Assembly (NCBI GenBank): GCA_001983455.1
Contig: LJDB01000078.1
Coordinates: forward strand, 1-54,048
Source of the DNA: Candidatus Epulonipiscium fishelsonii
GTDB taxonomy: Bacteria > Bacillota > Clostridia > Lachnospirales > Cellulosilyticaceae
Length of the DNA: 54,048 nt
Direction: 5' to 3'
Shown here piece after piece: positions 33,900 to 43,458 of the stretch. A model generated the notes under the pieces. It had not been told where the DNA came from. It worked only from the letters and a program-made list of their open reading frames with translations, and did not search any database. A program made the position numbers and the translations under genes. The stretch's first letter is position 1. Each line of letters begins with the position of its first letter.

Positions 33900-34919
33900 C
33901 TACCATTCTGTTTCTTCGTTGTATTTTTTTTCCAAAGCATTAATTACATCAAAATTCCAATTATGAGATGGTATTTCAAAATGCTTTTTTGATTTAGCTG
34001 GTATTTTTAGTTCATTTTTAGGTTGAAATTTAAGTTTTTGATTTTGTTCGTGTTTTTTGTCAAGCTTTTCAATATCTTCAATGTTTTTAATTTGTTGCTT
34101 ATGCCATTCTGTAAGAATTTTATCTAAATATTTTAAAGTTGGTGAATTAATTTGAGCAACGGTTCTTTTGCAACCTTCCAGAATTATTTCCATACTAAGG
34201 TTATATACGTCTAGCCATTTATTTATAAATTCTTTATGAGTGGAAGTTAAACTTACTCCTCTCATACCCAAAGCATTTAAGATTGTAAAATAATCTTTGC
34301 TAGTTACATATTCTTTTGCCATATCTAAATTAATAATATTTTTTTCAGCCCAGTCTATACCCATTCGTTCAATACTAACTATATTTGAAATATTCTTTTG
34401 CATACAATGTTCCAATAAATATTCAATTACTTCTATAGGTAACTTAGTATTATCATATAAACCAAATATAATTTGCTGATCTTTCCAAGACAAAGTTCGT
34501 CCAAGACAATTTTCTGTAAGTCTGCATAATTGAATTAGCTTTGTATCTTTAGAATTTTCTATAAATTCTGTTTGAGTATAGTTAAAAGTATCTGCTTCTT
34601 TTTTTGTATCCAAAATTTCTATAGGAGATTGTATTGAAGGATCTTCAAAATTTAAACCAACGACAAATGACTTGTCACTTAAAATATCAAATTCAATGAC
34701 CTTTTTTTCACACCAATACTTTAATGCATCAATAACTTCAGATTCAAGCATGTCCGACATATCAGCAATAGTTTTAATCATAATATATTCATTTCGATTA
34801 TACTTTTCAAGAAGGACTAGATATACTTTTATATATGTTCCATTACATTTTTGAATAATTTTTGTAACAAACCAACTTGGTATAGTAACAAAGGTATTAC
34901 TTGCTTTAAACTTTATTAT
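33900..34919 (-). CDS. DnaD-domain replication protein, no canonical start codon
   Basis: 339 aa if read from 34919. Residues 1-100 form a winged-helix part: NTFVTIPSWFVTKI and NGTYIKVYLVLLEKY are typical of clostridial DnaD-like proteins and lie before the first ATG (34781). The DnaD/DnaB_2 domain is at about 215-285 with SPTLKYLDKILTEWHKQQI. A perfect ribosome site AAAGGGGAG (34926-34934) is followed after 6 and 9 bases by ATA codons at 34919 and 34916; there is no ATG, GTG or TTG in frame between 34979 and 34781. Either an AUA start is used, a start codon was mutated, or a shortened protein starts at 34781 without a ribosome site. It works with the helicase loader encoded next in primosome assembly. 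Confidence 0.78.
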   Translation of the reverse strand: MIKFKASNTFVTIPSWFVTKIIQKCNGTYIKVYLVLLEKYNRNEYIMIKTIADMSDMLESEVIDALKYWCEKKVIEFDILSDKSFVVGLNFEDPSIQSPIEILDTKKEADTFNYTQTEFIENSKDTKLIQLCRLTENCLGRTLSWKDQQIIFGLYDNTKLPIEVIEYLLEHCMQKNISNIVSIERMGIDWAEKNIINLDMAKEYVTSKDYFTILNALGMRGVSLTSTHKEFINKWLDVYNLSMEIILEGCKRTVAQINSPTLKYLDKILTEWHKQQIKNIEDIEKLDKKHEQNQKLKFQPKNELKIPAKSKKHFEIPSHNWNFDVINALEKKYNEETEW

Positions 34920-35010
34920 TTGAATCTCCCCTTTAACAACAAGCTGCCTATAATCTCTTTTTAAGAGACTATAAACAGTTTATAATATAAATTCACATAT
35001 TGTAAAGGAC

Positions 35011-36381
35011 TTATTTTCCCAACAATATATCAGCGATTTGATTAACATTTCCAGCACCCATAGTGATAACCATATCTCCAGAAGAACAATTTGAAAGAAT
35101 ATAATTAGCAATTTCATCAAAATCGTCTATATAAATAACATTTGCACCATTATTTTTCATAATTGATACAATATCTTTTGAATGAATATCACCTGGATTT
35201 TTTTCACGTGCAGCATAAATATCGGTAATAATCACATTTTTTGCACTGCTTAAAGATGTAGCAAATTCGTTTAAAAATGCTTTAGTCCGACTATAAGTGT
35301 GTGGCTGAAAAATCACATATAAATCTTTGTGATTATAATTATTTGCAACATTTAAAGTTGCAGAAATTTCAGTTGGATGATGTGCATAATCATCAATTAT
35401 AGTAACTCCATGAATGTTTCCTTTAATTTCAAATCGTTGGTTTGCACCAGTAAATTCACCTAGGGAATTAGCCACTATGTCAAAATCAATACCTAAAAAG
35501 GTGGCTGTCGCACAAGCACTTAATGCATTTAAGACATTATGTTTTCCTGGTGCTTTTAAAGAAATTATTCCTTTTAACGCACTATTATGAAAAACTTTAA
35601 AAGCTGCACCAGCAGTTTCACTATAACTAATATCTGCCGCATACCAATTTGCCTCTTCACTAAGACCAACTGTTTCAATATTTAGATTTTTAACATCTTT
35701 TAGAAGAAGTTGTTTATTTATACCATCATTAGGAATAACTAGATATCCGTCTGGAGGAAATAACTTTACAAATTGATTAAATGAATTATAAATATCATTT
35801 AAATCCTTAAAAAAGTCCATGTGATCTTCTTCGACATTTAGAATAATTCCAACTTTAGGATAAAAATCTAAAAAGCTATTACAATATTCACAAGCTTCGG
35901 TCAAAAAATATTTAGATCCTCCAATATAAATGTTGCCATTAATTGAATTTAAAATACCACCAACTGTAATTGTTGGATTTTTTTTTGCATTTATTAATAT
36001 TTCGCTTAGCATAGATGTTGTTGTTGTTTTTCCGTGTGTACCAGATACACAAATCGGAAACTCATATGTTTTCATAAACCAACCTAGAAATTCTGAACGG
36101 ACTAACACATTTTTTACTAAACTTCTTGCTGCTATAAGCTCTGGATTATCTTCTTGGATTGCTGCGGTATAAACAACTATATCGATGTCTGATGTTATAT
36201 TGCTTGGAAAATGACCTTGAAAAATTTCAATACCTAAATTCTCAAGATGAGCTGTTGTTGTAGAAGAATTCATATCAGAACCACTTACAATATATCCACG
36301 TGTATACATGATTTCTGCAAGCCCGCTCATACTAATTCCGCCAATACCAATAAAATGTATTTTTTTAAATGTATCTAACAT
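35011..36381 (-). CDS. murC: UDP-N-acetylmuramate--L-alanine ligase
   Basis: 456 aa, full length for MurC. HFIGIGGISMSGLAEIM at the N-terminus (UDP-sugar binding), the ATP loop GTHGKTTTTS at 114-123, NVEEDHMDFF in the central domain, and IDDYAHHPTEI with FQPHTYSRT at the start of the C-terminal domain. It adds L-Ala to UDP-MurNAc in peptidoglycan precursor synthesis, in the cytosol. RBS GAAAGGAA lies upstream of the ATG. It is the first of three minus-strand genes; the DnaD gene follows after 91 bases that contain a small hairpin (TCTCTT/AAGAGA). Confidence 0.95.
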   Translation of the reverse strand: MLDTFKKIHFIGIGGISMSGLAEIMYTRGYIVSGSDMNSSTTTAHLENLGIEIFQGHFPSNITSDIDIVVYTAAIQEDNPELIAARSLVKNVLVRSEFLGWFMKTYEFPICVSGTHGKTTTTSMLSEILINAKKNPTITVGGILNSINGNIYIGGSKYFLTEACEYCNSFLDFYPKVGIILNVEEDHMDFFKDLNDIYNSFNQFVKLFPPDGYLVIPNDGINKQLLLKDVKNLNIETVGLSEEANWYAADISYSETAGAAFKVFHNSALKGIISLKAPGKHNVLNALSACATATFLGIDFDIVANSLGEFTGANQRFEIKGNIHGVTIIDDYAHHPTEISATLNVANNYNHKDLYVIFQPHTYSRTKAFLNEFATSLSSAKNVIITDIYAAREKNPGDIHSKDIVSIMKNNGANVIYIDDFDEIANYILSNCSSGDMVITMGAGNVNQIADILLGK

Positions 36382-36488
36382 AAAATTATTCCTTTCATTT
36401 CTGTGAAATCTATATTATTTATATGCAATTACCGCTAGTACTTAGTAATTTTGTTTTGAGTTTATAAGAAATATAGTTTTTGCTAAAT

Positions 36489-37103
36489 TTATTGCAATAG
36501 GACCTCTATTTGTTGTAATTGGTTTTTTCTATCACTACTATATATGTTTGTACCAAAATTATGGATAACACTAATTAAATCTTCTGTTAATTCATTTTCA
36601 AAATGCTCTTGGTCAAGATTGTTATTTAATACAATGATTTGTGTGTTGAATTGTTTAAACATATGTTCAAAATAAGCGAACCCAAATCTAGTTAATCTGT
36701 CTTTATAAGTAATATAAATTGCTTCAACTTTACCTCTCATAACCAAAGTTAATAGTTTGTTAAATTGTTCTCTATTTTCGTCCATTCCACTTGCAATCTC
36801 TGAAAGAACTATGTCTGGAATAATTCCATTAGAATTACAATAATCAGTTATTAATTGTTTTTGCTTATCTAAATTTTGTTGCTGATTTATATCAGACACT
36901 CGACAATAAATTAAATTTTTTCTTTTTACTTCTGTACTAGTTATTCTGATCATTTTTTCAATGCCAAATTTAGGGTATAAAAATTTTTTTGGACTTAACT
37001 TGGTATACTCTATTTTGTTGTTTAATCTCCATTTATATAATGTCGAGTCTGTAACACCAAAAAAATCTCTTACTTCTTTAGCTGTCAAAAATTCTTTTTC
37101 CAT
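36489..37103 (-). CDS. IS607-type serine recombinase (TnpA), orphan
   Basis: 204 aa, ATG after GAGGATA. The N-terminus has a MerR-type helix-turn-helix (FLTAKEVRDFFGVTDSTLYKW). A serine recombinase domain follows with catalytic S70 in YCRVSD, SEIASGMDENREQF, and YKDRLTRFGFAYFE. This is the standard IS607 TnpA layout and length. The usual downstream tnpB is absent: only 107 bases separate its stop from murC. I could not define element ends, since IS607 elements lack terminal inverted repeats. It may be a solo recombinase acting on partners elsewhere, a decayed element, or a domesticated gene. Confidence 0.85.
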   Translation of the reverse strand: MEKEFLTAKEVRDFFGVTDSTLYKWRLNNKIEYTKLSPKKFLYPKFGIEKMIRITSTEVKRKNLIYCRVSDINQQQNLDKQKQLITDYCNSNGIIPDIVLSEIASGMDENREQFNKLLTLVMRGKVEAIYITYKDRLTRFGFAYFEHMFKQFNTQIIVLNNNLDQEHFENELTEDLISVIHNFGTNIYSSDRKNQLQQIEVLLQ

Positions 37104-37505
37104 AAGCTATCCTCTATTCTAATTATATTTATATAAAGCATAGCCATTAAATTATATTTTAAACATATATTAAATAAAAAGTTATAAATTAATTGTATTG
37201 AGTTGTATACAGAACAAAATTTCCTTATAATGTCATGAATAAAAATAAAAAAAAGCAAAATTTTAGGTATAATATTAAATATATGGTAAATAATAGGAAG
37301 GCAAGGTATAGTAAATAAATTTTTAACATTACGATAAGCACTATGTATTTTTAGGAATTTAGTGAAAATGTCAACTCCAACAGGAGAGATAGCTTCTTGC
37401 TAAAATAAGTTAAATTAACTATAGATTGTTGTGAATATAGACAGTTGTTAATCTAATTAATTATAGTCAATATATATATATATAAGAAAGGGGAAATTTT
37501 AAGTT
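37104..37505 (+). promoter_or_regulatory. glgC upstream region with candidate promoter
   Basis: There is no gene here. TTGTAT at 37203-37208, 17 bases, and TATAAT at 37226-37231 form a candidate SigA promoter that would leave a leader of about 270 bases before glgC. A small hairpin CTCC-AACA-GGAG is at 37375-37386. An AT-only run (TATATATATA) precedes the glgC ribosome site GAAAGGGG. Confidence 0.45.
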
Positions 37506-38774
37506 ATGCGTAAAAAAGAAATGATCGCAATGCTATTAGCAGGAGGTCAAGGAAGTCGATTGGGAGTCTTAACAGAACAAATTGCCAAGCCGGCAGTAAT
37601 GTTTGGAGGAAAATATAGAATTATTGATTTCCCATTGAGTAATTGTGTAAATTCCGGCATTGATACAGTAGGTGTTTTAACACAGTATGAGCCATTACTT
37701 TTAACAAAACACATTGGGATAGGAATTCCTTGGGATTTAGATTTAACAAGAGGCGGAGTTACCGTGTTATCTCCATATGTTACAGGAAATCAAGGAGAAT
37801 GGTATTCAGGAACAGCAAATGCGATTTATAGAAATCTTAGATATATTGATAGTCATAACCCAGAGCATGTTCTAATTCTTTCAGGTGATCATGTATATAA
37901 AATGGATTACAATGAAATGTTAACATATCACAAACAAAAAGGAGCAGCTTTAACAATTGCTGTTATAGAAGTTCCTATGGAAGAAGCAAATCAATTTGGA
38001 ATAATGAATACAGATTCAACAGGAAGAGTAGTTGAATTTGAAGAAAAACCAAAAAATCCAAAAAGCAATTTAGCTTCAATGGGAATTTATATATTTGATT
38101 GGGCGAAATTGAGAACAGCTTTAATTGATGACAATTCAATTCATTCTAATAGTGACTTTGGGAAACATATAATTCCTTATTTCTTAGATAAGCACGAGGA
38201 TGTGTTTGCTTATACTTTCAAAGGATATTGGAGAGACATTGGTACAATCCAAGCATTTTGGGAAGCAAATATGGACTTAGCTTCAATCTTACCTGAATTC
38301 AATTTATACGATTCAATAACTCCAATTTATACTAATTCAGATAATTATGCTCCTCAATATATTGCTAATAGAGGAAATGTTTCACAATCAATGGTTTCTA
38401 AAGGATGTGAAATAGAAGGAACAGTATATAACTCTATTTTAAGTCCAAATGTTAAAGTAGAAAAAGGAGTTGTAATACGTGATAGTATTATAATGGAAAA
38501 TTGTATTATTAGAGAGGGAAGTATTCTTAATAAAGTAATTATATCTGAAGATACAGCTATTGGTTCACATGTAAAAATAGGTCAAGGTGATGACACAATT
38601 AGTGAAACTAAACCTCATGTGTATAATACAGGAATAACAGTTATTGGTTCATCAACTATAATACCAGATAATGTTATAATTGGTAAAAATTGTGATATTG
38701 CAGGAGAAACACGTTTTGAACAATATCCTGATGGCAGATTAGAAAGTGGAAAATCTTTGAAAGGGGAGGTATAA
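37506..38774 (+). CDS. glgC: Glucose-1-phosphate adenylyltransferase catalytic subunit
   Basis: 422 aa, ATG after GAAAGGGG. Nucleotidyltransferase domain 1-270: [20 protein letters not shown] (ATP site), [35 protein letters not shown] and EFEEKPKNP. It is followed by a left-handed beta-helix with isoleucine-rich hexapeptides. It makes ADP-glucose from glucose-1-phosphate and ATP for glycogen synthesis. The start of glgD lies 2 bases after its stop; the two subunits form the usual clostridial/bacillar GlgCD complex. The glycogen synthase and branching genes are not in the window. Confidence 0.94.
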   Translation: MRKKEMIAMLLAGGQGSRLGVLTEQIAKPAVMFGGKYRIIDFPLSNCVNSGIDTVGVLTQYEPLLLTKHIGIGIPWDLDLTRGGVTVLSPYVTGNQGEWYSGTANAIYRNLRYIDSHNPEHVLILSGDHVYKMDYNEMLTYHKQKGAALTIAVIEVPMEEANQFGIMNTDSTGRVVEFEEKPKNPKSNLASMGIYIFDWAKLRTALIDDNSIHSNSDFGKHIIPYFLDKHEDVFAYTFKGYWRDIGTIQAFWEANMDLASILPEFNLYDSITPIYTNSDNYAPQYIANRGNVSQSMVSKGCEIEGTVYNSILSPNVKVEKGVVIRDSIIMENCIIREGSILNKVIISEDTAIGSHVKIGQGDDTISETKPHVYNTGITVIGSSTIIPDNVIIGKNCDIAGETRFEQYPDGRLESGKSLKGEV

Positions 38775-38776
38775 AA

Positions 38777-39886
38777 GTGAGAGCGGTAGGTATTATTTTA
38801 GCTGGCGGAAGAAAAACATCAATGGAGGCATTAACAAATCACAGAAACAATGTGGCTATACCTATAGGAGGAGCGTACAGAGCAATAGACTTTGCTTTGA
38901 CTGACTTTAGCTTATCAGGTATAAAAAAAGTAGCAGTAATTTCTCAACACAACATTCGTTCTTTATCAGATCATATTTCATCTTCTAAGTGGTGGGATTT
39001 GGGAAGAAAGAAATCAGGATTATATTTATTTACTCCAGATATGCTAAATGCGGATACACTTTCTTTTAAAGGTACAGCAGACGCAATTTATCAAAATATA
39101 GAATTTTTGAAAAAAAGTCATGAAGATTACGTTGTAATTTGTTCTGGTGAACAAATAGCAAGAATGAATTTTAACAAAATAATAGATTATCATGAGCAAA
39201 AAGGATCTGATCTGACTATTGTATGTAAAAAACTTGAAGATCAGCCTGTAAATGATTATGGAGTTATGACGCTTGATGCAGACAATAGAATGATAGATTT
39301 TGAAGAAAAACCTCTTCAACCTGAAAGTGATATTATCTCATTAGGAGTATATGTAATTGGCAGAGAACTTTTAATTAATTTGTTAGAAGAAATTTCTAAA
39401 GAAGGAAGACATGCTTTTGTACAAGACGTTATTATTCGTTATAGACATAAGCTAAAAATATATGGATATTTCTTTAATAATTACTGGAAAACTGTTAAAG
39501 ATATGAATTCATTTTATCAAATTAATATGGACTTTCTGGACAAAGATATCAGAAATACATTATTAAAAAATAAAGGATTTGTATATACAAAAGCAAAAGA
39601 TGATGCTCCTGTTAAATATACAGCTGGATGTAATGTTAAAAACAGTATTTTAAATGGTGGAGACATTATAAGTGGTACTGTAGAAAATTCCATTATATTT
39701 AGAAAAGTTATAATTGAAGAAGGTGCCATTGTTAAAAATTCCATTATAATGGAATCATGTTTGATTGAACGTGGTGCTATTGTAGAAAATGCTATTTTAG
39801 ATAAAGAAGTGCGGGTTACAGAAGGAAAAACTATTATTGGAAAGAAAAATGATCCAAAAGTAATAAGGAAAAAAACTACAATATAA
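38777..39886 (+). CDS. glgD: Glucose-1-phosphate adenylyltransferase regulatory subunit
   Basis: 369 aa, GTG start with GGGGAGG upstream, coupled to glgC. Same fold as GlgC but the nucleotide loop is changed (ILAGGRKTSMEALTNHRNN) and the catalytic GDHVY-type Asp segment reads CSGEQIARMNF, so it is the non-catalytic, modulatory partner. KGTADAIYQN and the C-terminal hexapeptide helix are kept. A strong terminator follows at 39898. Confidence 0.92.
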   Translation: MRAVGIILAGGRKTSMEALTNHRNNVAIPIGGAYRAIDFALTDFSLSGIKKVAVISQHNIRSLSDHISSSKWWDLGRKKSGLYLFTPDMLNADTLSFKGTADAIYQNIEFLKKSHEDYVVICSGEQIARMNFNKIIDYHEQKGSDLTIVCKKLEDQPVNDYGVMTLDADNRMIDFEEKPLQPESDIISLGVYVIGRELLINLLEEISKEGRHAFVQDVIIRYRHKLKIYGYFFNNYWKTVKDMNSFYQINMDFLDKDIRNTLLKNKGFVYTKAKDDAPVKYTAGCNVKNSILNGGDIISGTVENSIIFRKVIIEEGAIVKNSIIMESCLIERGAIVENAILDKEVRVTEGKTIIGKKNDPKVIRKKTTI

Positions 39887-39897
39887 AAATGAAAGAT

Positions 39898-39936
39898 AAG
39901 CTCGAAATTATATGATGATACAATAATTTCGAGCTT
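39898..39936. terminator. Terminator of glgCD
   Basis: The 14-base perfect arms (AAGCTCGAAATTAT) 39898-39911 and 39923-39936 are followed by AAATATTATTTTTTT. Confidence 0.85.
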
Positions 39937-39973
39937 AAATATTATTTTTTTATTTTAATTTTGATAAAAAATA

Positions 39974-40002
39974 TTGATTAATGGCAAAAAATGTTTTATA
40001 AT
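39974..40002 (+). promoter_or_regulatory. SigA-like promoter of spoVG
   Basis: TTGATT at 39974-39979, a 17-base spacer, and TATAAT at 39997-40002. In Bacillus spoVG is SigH-controlled; no clear SigH site was seen. Confidence 0.6.
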
Positions 40003-40079
40003 AAATAAGGGATTACTAGAAATCATTTAGTAAACATTATAAAATCAAAGACTTAATAGAAAATAGGAGGACTTAGCTA

Positions 40080-40394
40080 ATGGAAATCACAGATATTAGA
40101 GTAAGAAAAATTAATAAAGAAGGAAAAATGAAAGCCGTGGTATCAGTTACATTTGATAATGAATTTGTTGTACATGATATTAAAGTGATTGAGGGGGATA
40201 AAGGCAGATTTATAGCAATGCCAAGCCGAAAAACATTAGATGGAGAGTTTAGAGATATTGCTCATCCAATTAATTCAACTACAAGAGACAGAATTCAAAA
40301 AACTGTTCTTGAAAAATATGAAATGGTGCTTTTAACAGAAGATGACTTTGAAGATAGTTTTGAAGATGACGAAGTAGCTGCTTTTGAAGAATAG
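40080..40394 (+). CDS. spoVG: SpoVG RNA/DNA-binding regulator
   Basis: 104 aa, ATG after AGGAGG. Starts [11 protein letters not shown] and contains [18 protein letters not shown] and [19 protein letters not shown], the diagnostic SpoVG strands; the tail is acidic. SpoVG is a small conserved protein that binds RNA and DNA and affects septation, sporulation and virulence factors in Firmicutes. As in many Clostridia it lies upstream of glmU-prs-pth-mfd. It has its own promoter and terminator. Confidence 0.95.
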   Translation: MEITDIRVRKINKEGKMKAVVSVTFDNEFVVHDIKVIEGDKGRFIAMPSRKTLDGEFRDIAHPINSTTRDRIQKTVLEKYEMVLLTEDDFEDSFEDDEVAAFEE

Positions 40395-40400
40395 TACATA

Positions 40401-40428
40401 AAGAGATGGATTTTTCATCTCTTTTTCT
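40401..40428 (+). terminator. Terminator of spoVG
   Basis: AAGAGATG pairs with CATCTCTT around GATTTTT, then TTTCTTA. Confidence 0.85.
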
Positions 40429-40498
40429 TATACTTTAGTTTTAAAAATAGTAAGTACAATTTATAAAGGCAGACGCTATTTACTACTCTTATTATTTG

Positions 40499-40545
40499 AC
40501 TGAGAATACTCTTGACTTTAATCATGAGTGTTCTCAGTTTTTTAT
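40499..40545 (+). terminator. Second terminator after spoVG
   Basis: ACTGAGAATACTC pairs with GAGTGTTCTCAGT (one mismatch), followed by TTTTTTAT. No gene lies in the 70 bases between this and the spoVG terminator, so it is either a back-up or ends a small RNA. Confidence 0.75.
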
Positions 40546-40587
40546 ATCTGAGAAATATCAAATAAAATATCAATATACTAATATATC

Positions 40588-40636
40588 ATGGAATAGAAGT
40601 AATCAAAATGGAAATAGCTAATGGAATAGAAGTAAT
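40588..40636 (+). repeat. 16-base direct repeat upstream of glmU
   Basis: ATGGAATAGAAGTAAT occurs at 40588-40603 and 40621-40636, 33 bases apart, about three helical turns. It could be a tandem regulator site. Otherwise 40546-40914 contains a 29-codon frame at 40691-40780 preceded by AGGGAG, and no recognisable gene. Confidence 0.5.
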
Positions 40637-40914
40637 TTAAATTTAAACACATAAATACCATATTTACTTAATAATAGGGAGTTCCCATCAATGATCAATA
40701 CCAATTATAAATATTCAAATTTAAGAAATCAATTAGAGGAGATGGCAAATACTAGTTATTTTGTGGTAATAAAATCATAAAATACCAGAAAATAACTAAA
40801 CAATTATATCCAAAATTAGAAAGGGAGGCAATAATTATTTAGCATAAATTAGAAAATAATTTAATATAAAATAAATATACTATTCATAAATAAATTTTGA
40901 GGAAGGTGAAAAAA

Positions 40915-42273
40915 ATGAATATATCAGCTATTATTTTAGCAGCAGGGCAAGGCACTAGAATGGTGTCAAATAAGCCAAAAATATTACATCAAATTTTGGG
41001 AAAACATTTAGTTGAATATCCAATTGACGTTGTACAAAAGTCTGGAGCTGAAAAAATATGTTTAATTGTTGGACATATGGCAGAAGATGTAAAAAAAACT
41101 ATTGGAGAAGGTGTGGAATATAGATTGCAAAGTGAACAGCTTGGAACAGGGCATGCTGTGATGCAAGCTATAGATTTTTTAAGTGATGATGAGGAAGTAA
41201 TTATCCTATGTGGAGATACGCCTCTTATATCATATGAAAGTATTGACAAACTAAAATCTTTTCATTTAACACATAATCATGATGTAAGTGTTCTTTCCGC
41301 AATTGTAGAAAATCCATTTGGATATGGCAGAATTATAAGAAATTCAGATGAAAACTTTTTGCGTATAGTAGAAGAAAAAGATGCAAATATAAAAGAAAAA
41401 CAAATTTGTGAAATAAATAGTGGAATATATATGTTTAAATCTAATTCGTTGAAATATGCTCTTTCTAAATTAACTAACAATAATGTACAAAAAGAATATT
41501 ATCTAACAGATACAATTGAGATTTTATTTAAAGATGGATATTCAATTGGAGCCACTTCAGCAGTTAATGTGGATGACATTTTAGGGGTAAATTCAAGAGA
41601 ACAACTGGCTATGGCAACAAATATTATGAAAGACAGAATTAACAAAAAGCACATGAAACAAGGAGTAACTTTAATTGATCCTATAAGCACGTATATTGAG
41701 CCAGATGTGGTAATTGGTCAAGATACAATTATTGAACCGAATTGCATAATTAAAGGTAATACTGAAATAGGTTCAAATTGTTGTATAGGATACAACACTA
41801 AAATTGATAATAGTAATATAAAGGATAATGTTAATATTGAAATAAGTGTAATTTTAAAAAGTACGATTGGTAGTGGCACTAAAGTTGGTCCTTTTGCATA
41901 TGTTAGGCCAAACAGCGTTATAGGAAAAAATGTTAAAATAGGTGATTTTGTAGAAATTAAAAATTCAACAATCGATGATGGTTCAAAAGCGTCTCATTTA
42001 ACTTATATTGGAGATGCAGATGTTGGAAAAAATGTAAATTTTGGATGTGGAACGGTAGTAGTAAATTATGATGGCAAGAAAAAACATCGGAGCACTATTT
42101 GTGACAATGCATTTATTGGATGTAATACTAACTTAGTCTCTCCTGTTGTTGTAAATGAAAATGCATATATAGCAGCAGGTTCCACAATTACAAAAGAGGT
42201 TCCACAAGATAGCTTAGCTATAGCAAGGCAGAAACAAAAGAATATAGAAAATTGGTCAAATAGAAAAAGATAA
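40915..42273 (+). CDS. glmU: Bifunctional UDP-GlcNAc synthase GlmU
   Basis: 452 aa from the ATG at 40915, with GGAAGGTG upstream; an in-frame TTG at 40897 is less likely. The N-terminal uridylyltransferase half has [28 protein letters not shown] and LCGDTPLI. The C-terminal left-handed beta-helix acetyltransferase half has [42 protein letters not shown]-like segment and [11 protein letters not shown]. It makes UDP-GlcNAc from glucosamine-1-phosphate, for peptidoglycan and surface glycans. It begins the glmU-prs-pth-mfd run. Confidence 0.95.
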   Translation: [452 protein letters not shown]

Positions 42274-42350
42274 AAACCTGTTGAGTTAAAATCTGTTTTA
42301 TTAAAGTAACTTAATAAGGCCCAAAATATTCTAAGGAGGATTTTAATAAA

Positions 42351-43307
42351 ATGATTAGAAATTATACAGATATTAAAATTTTTACAGGTAATGCACATCC
42401 AAAGTTAGCAAATGATATAGCAAATGAACTAGAAGTGCAATTAGGCAAGTCAGAAGTTATAAAATTTAGTGATGGCGAGATATCTGTTAAAATTGATGAA
42501 AAAGTGCGAGGTGCGGATGTTTTTATAATTCAGCCAACATCAGCACCAGTGAATGAACATCTAATGGAACTCCTGATTATGACTGATGCTATGAAGAGAG
42601 CTTCAGCTGGGCGAATTACAGCTGTAATTCCATATTATGCCTATGCAAGACAAGATAGAAAGACACGAGCGAGAGACCCAATTAGTGCAAAGCTAGTGGC
42701 TGATTTGATAGAAGTTGCTGGAATAGACCGTGTATTAATAATGGATTTGCATTGTGCTCAAATTCAAGGATTTTTTAATATACCAGTTGATCATTTGGTT
42801 GGAATGCCAATATTAACAAAATACTATTTAGAAAAATTTGGCATAGAAATGAAGGATGTTGTAGCAGTTTCTCCAGATTTAGGAAGTGTTGGAAGAGTTA
42901 GAGCGTTTGCAACAAAATTGGATGTACCTTTAGCTATAATAGACAAAAGAAGACCAAAAGCTAATGTTTCAGAAATTATGAATATTATTGGAGAAATTAA
43001 GGGCAAGAGAGTTATTTTAATTGATGACATGATTGATACTGCTGGAACAATTTGCAATGCAGCAAATGCATTGAAAGAAAGAGGAGCAACTAATGTATAT
43101 GCTTGCTGTACTCATGGAGTGCTTTCTGGTCCTGCTCTTGAACGAATTGAAAAATCTGTTATCGAGGAACTTGTAATTTTGGATACCATTTCTATGGAAA
43201 ACAAACCAAAGTTAAATATAATAAAAGAAATATCAATAGCACCAATATTTGCGGATGCTATAAGACGTATTCACGAAGATTTGTCAATTTCTAAATTATT
43301 TAATTAA
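42351..43307 (+). CDS. prs: Ribose-phosphate pyrophosphokinase
   Basis: 318 aa, ATG after AAGGAGG. Family I PRPP synthase: FTGNAHPKLANDIA, FSDGEISVKIDEKVRG, YYAYARQDRKTRARDPISAK, the catalytic loop DKRRPKANVSE, and the PRPP site VILIDDMIDTAGTI. It makes PRPP from ribose-5-phosphate and ATP for nucleotide, His and Trp synthesis. The glmU-prs order matches Bacillus and Clostridia. Confidence 0.96.
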   Translation: MIRNYTDIKIFTGNAHPKLANDIANELEVQLGKSEVIKFSDGEISVKIDEKVRGADVFIIQPTSAPVNEHLMELLIMTDAMKRASAGRITAVIPYYAYARQDRKTRARDPISAKLVADLIEVAGIDRVLIMDLHCAQIQGFFNIPVDHLVGMPILTKYYLEKFGIEMKDVVAVSPDLGSVGRVRAFATKLDVPLAIIDKRRPKANVSEIMNIIGEIKGKRVILIDDMIDTAGTICNAANALKERGATNVYACCTHGVLSGPALERIEKSVIEELVILDTISMENKPKLNIIKEISIAPIFADAIRRIHEDLSISKLFN

Positions 43308-43336
43308 GAATTTGTATATGCAGTGCTTATAAAATT

Positions 43337-43354
43337 GGGGTGACATGTTCACCC
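43337..43354 (+). terminator. Weak hairpin after prs
   Basis: GGGGTGA pairs with TTCACCCT, with a short loop and ATTATTTG after it. Partial termination at most. Confidence 0.4.
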
Positions 43355-43458
43355 TATTATTTGTGCTTTTATACACTATAATTTTCGCAGCTGTGTCATC
43401 AAACTTGATTAAATAAAAAATTATAATTAAAAAATTTAATGGTAAAGGAAGAAAAAAT

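Noticed and set aside
34954..34969. Hairpin TCTCTT/AAGAGA as a terminator of murC
   Set aside because: There is no T run after it on the minus strand, and the DnaD-type gene begins directly downstream with its own ribosome site.
40691..40780. 29-codon frame as a real small gene
   Set aside because: It has a fair ribosome site but no recognisable sequence and AT-rich composition; kept only as part of the spoVG-glmU gap description.
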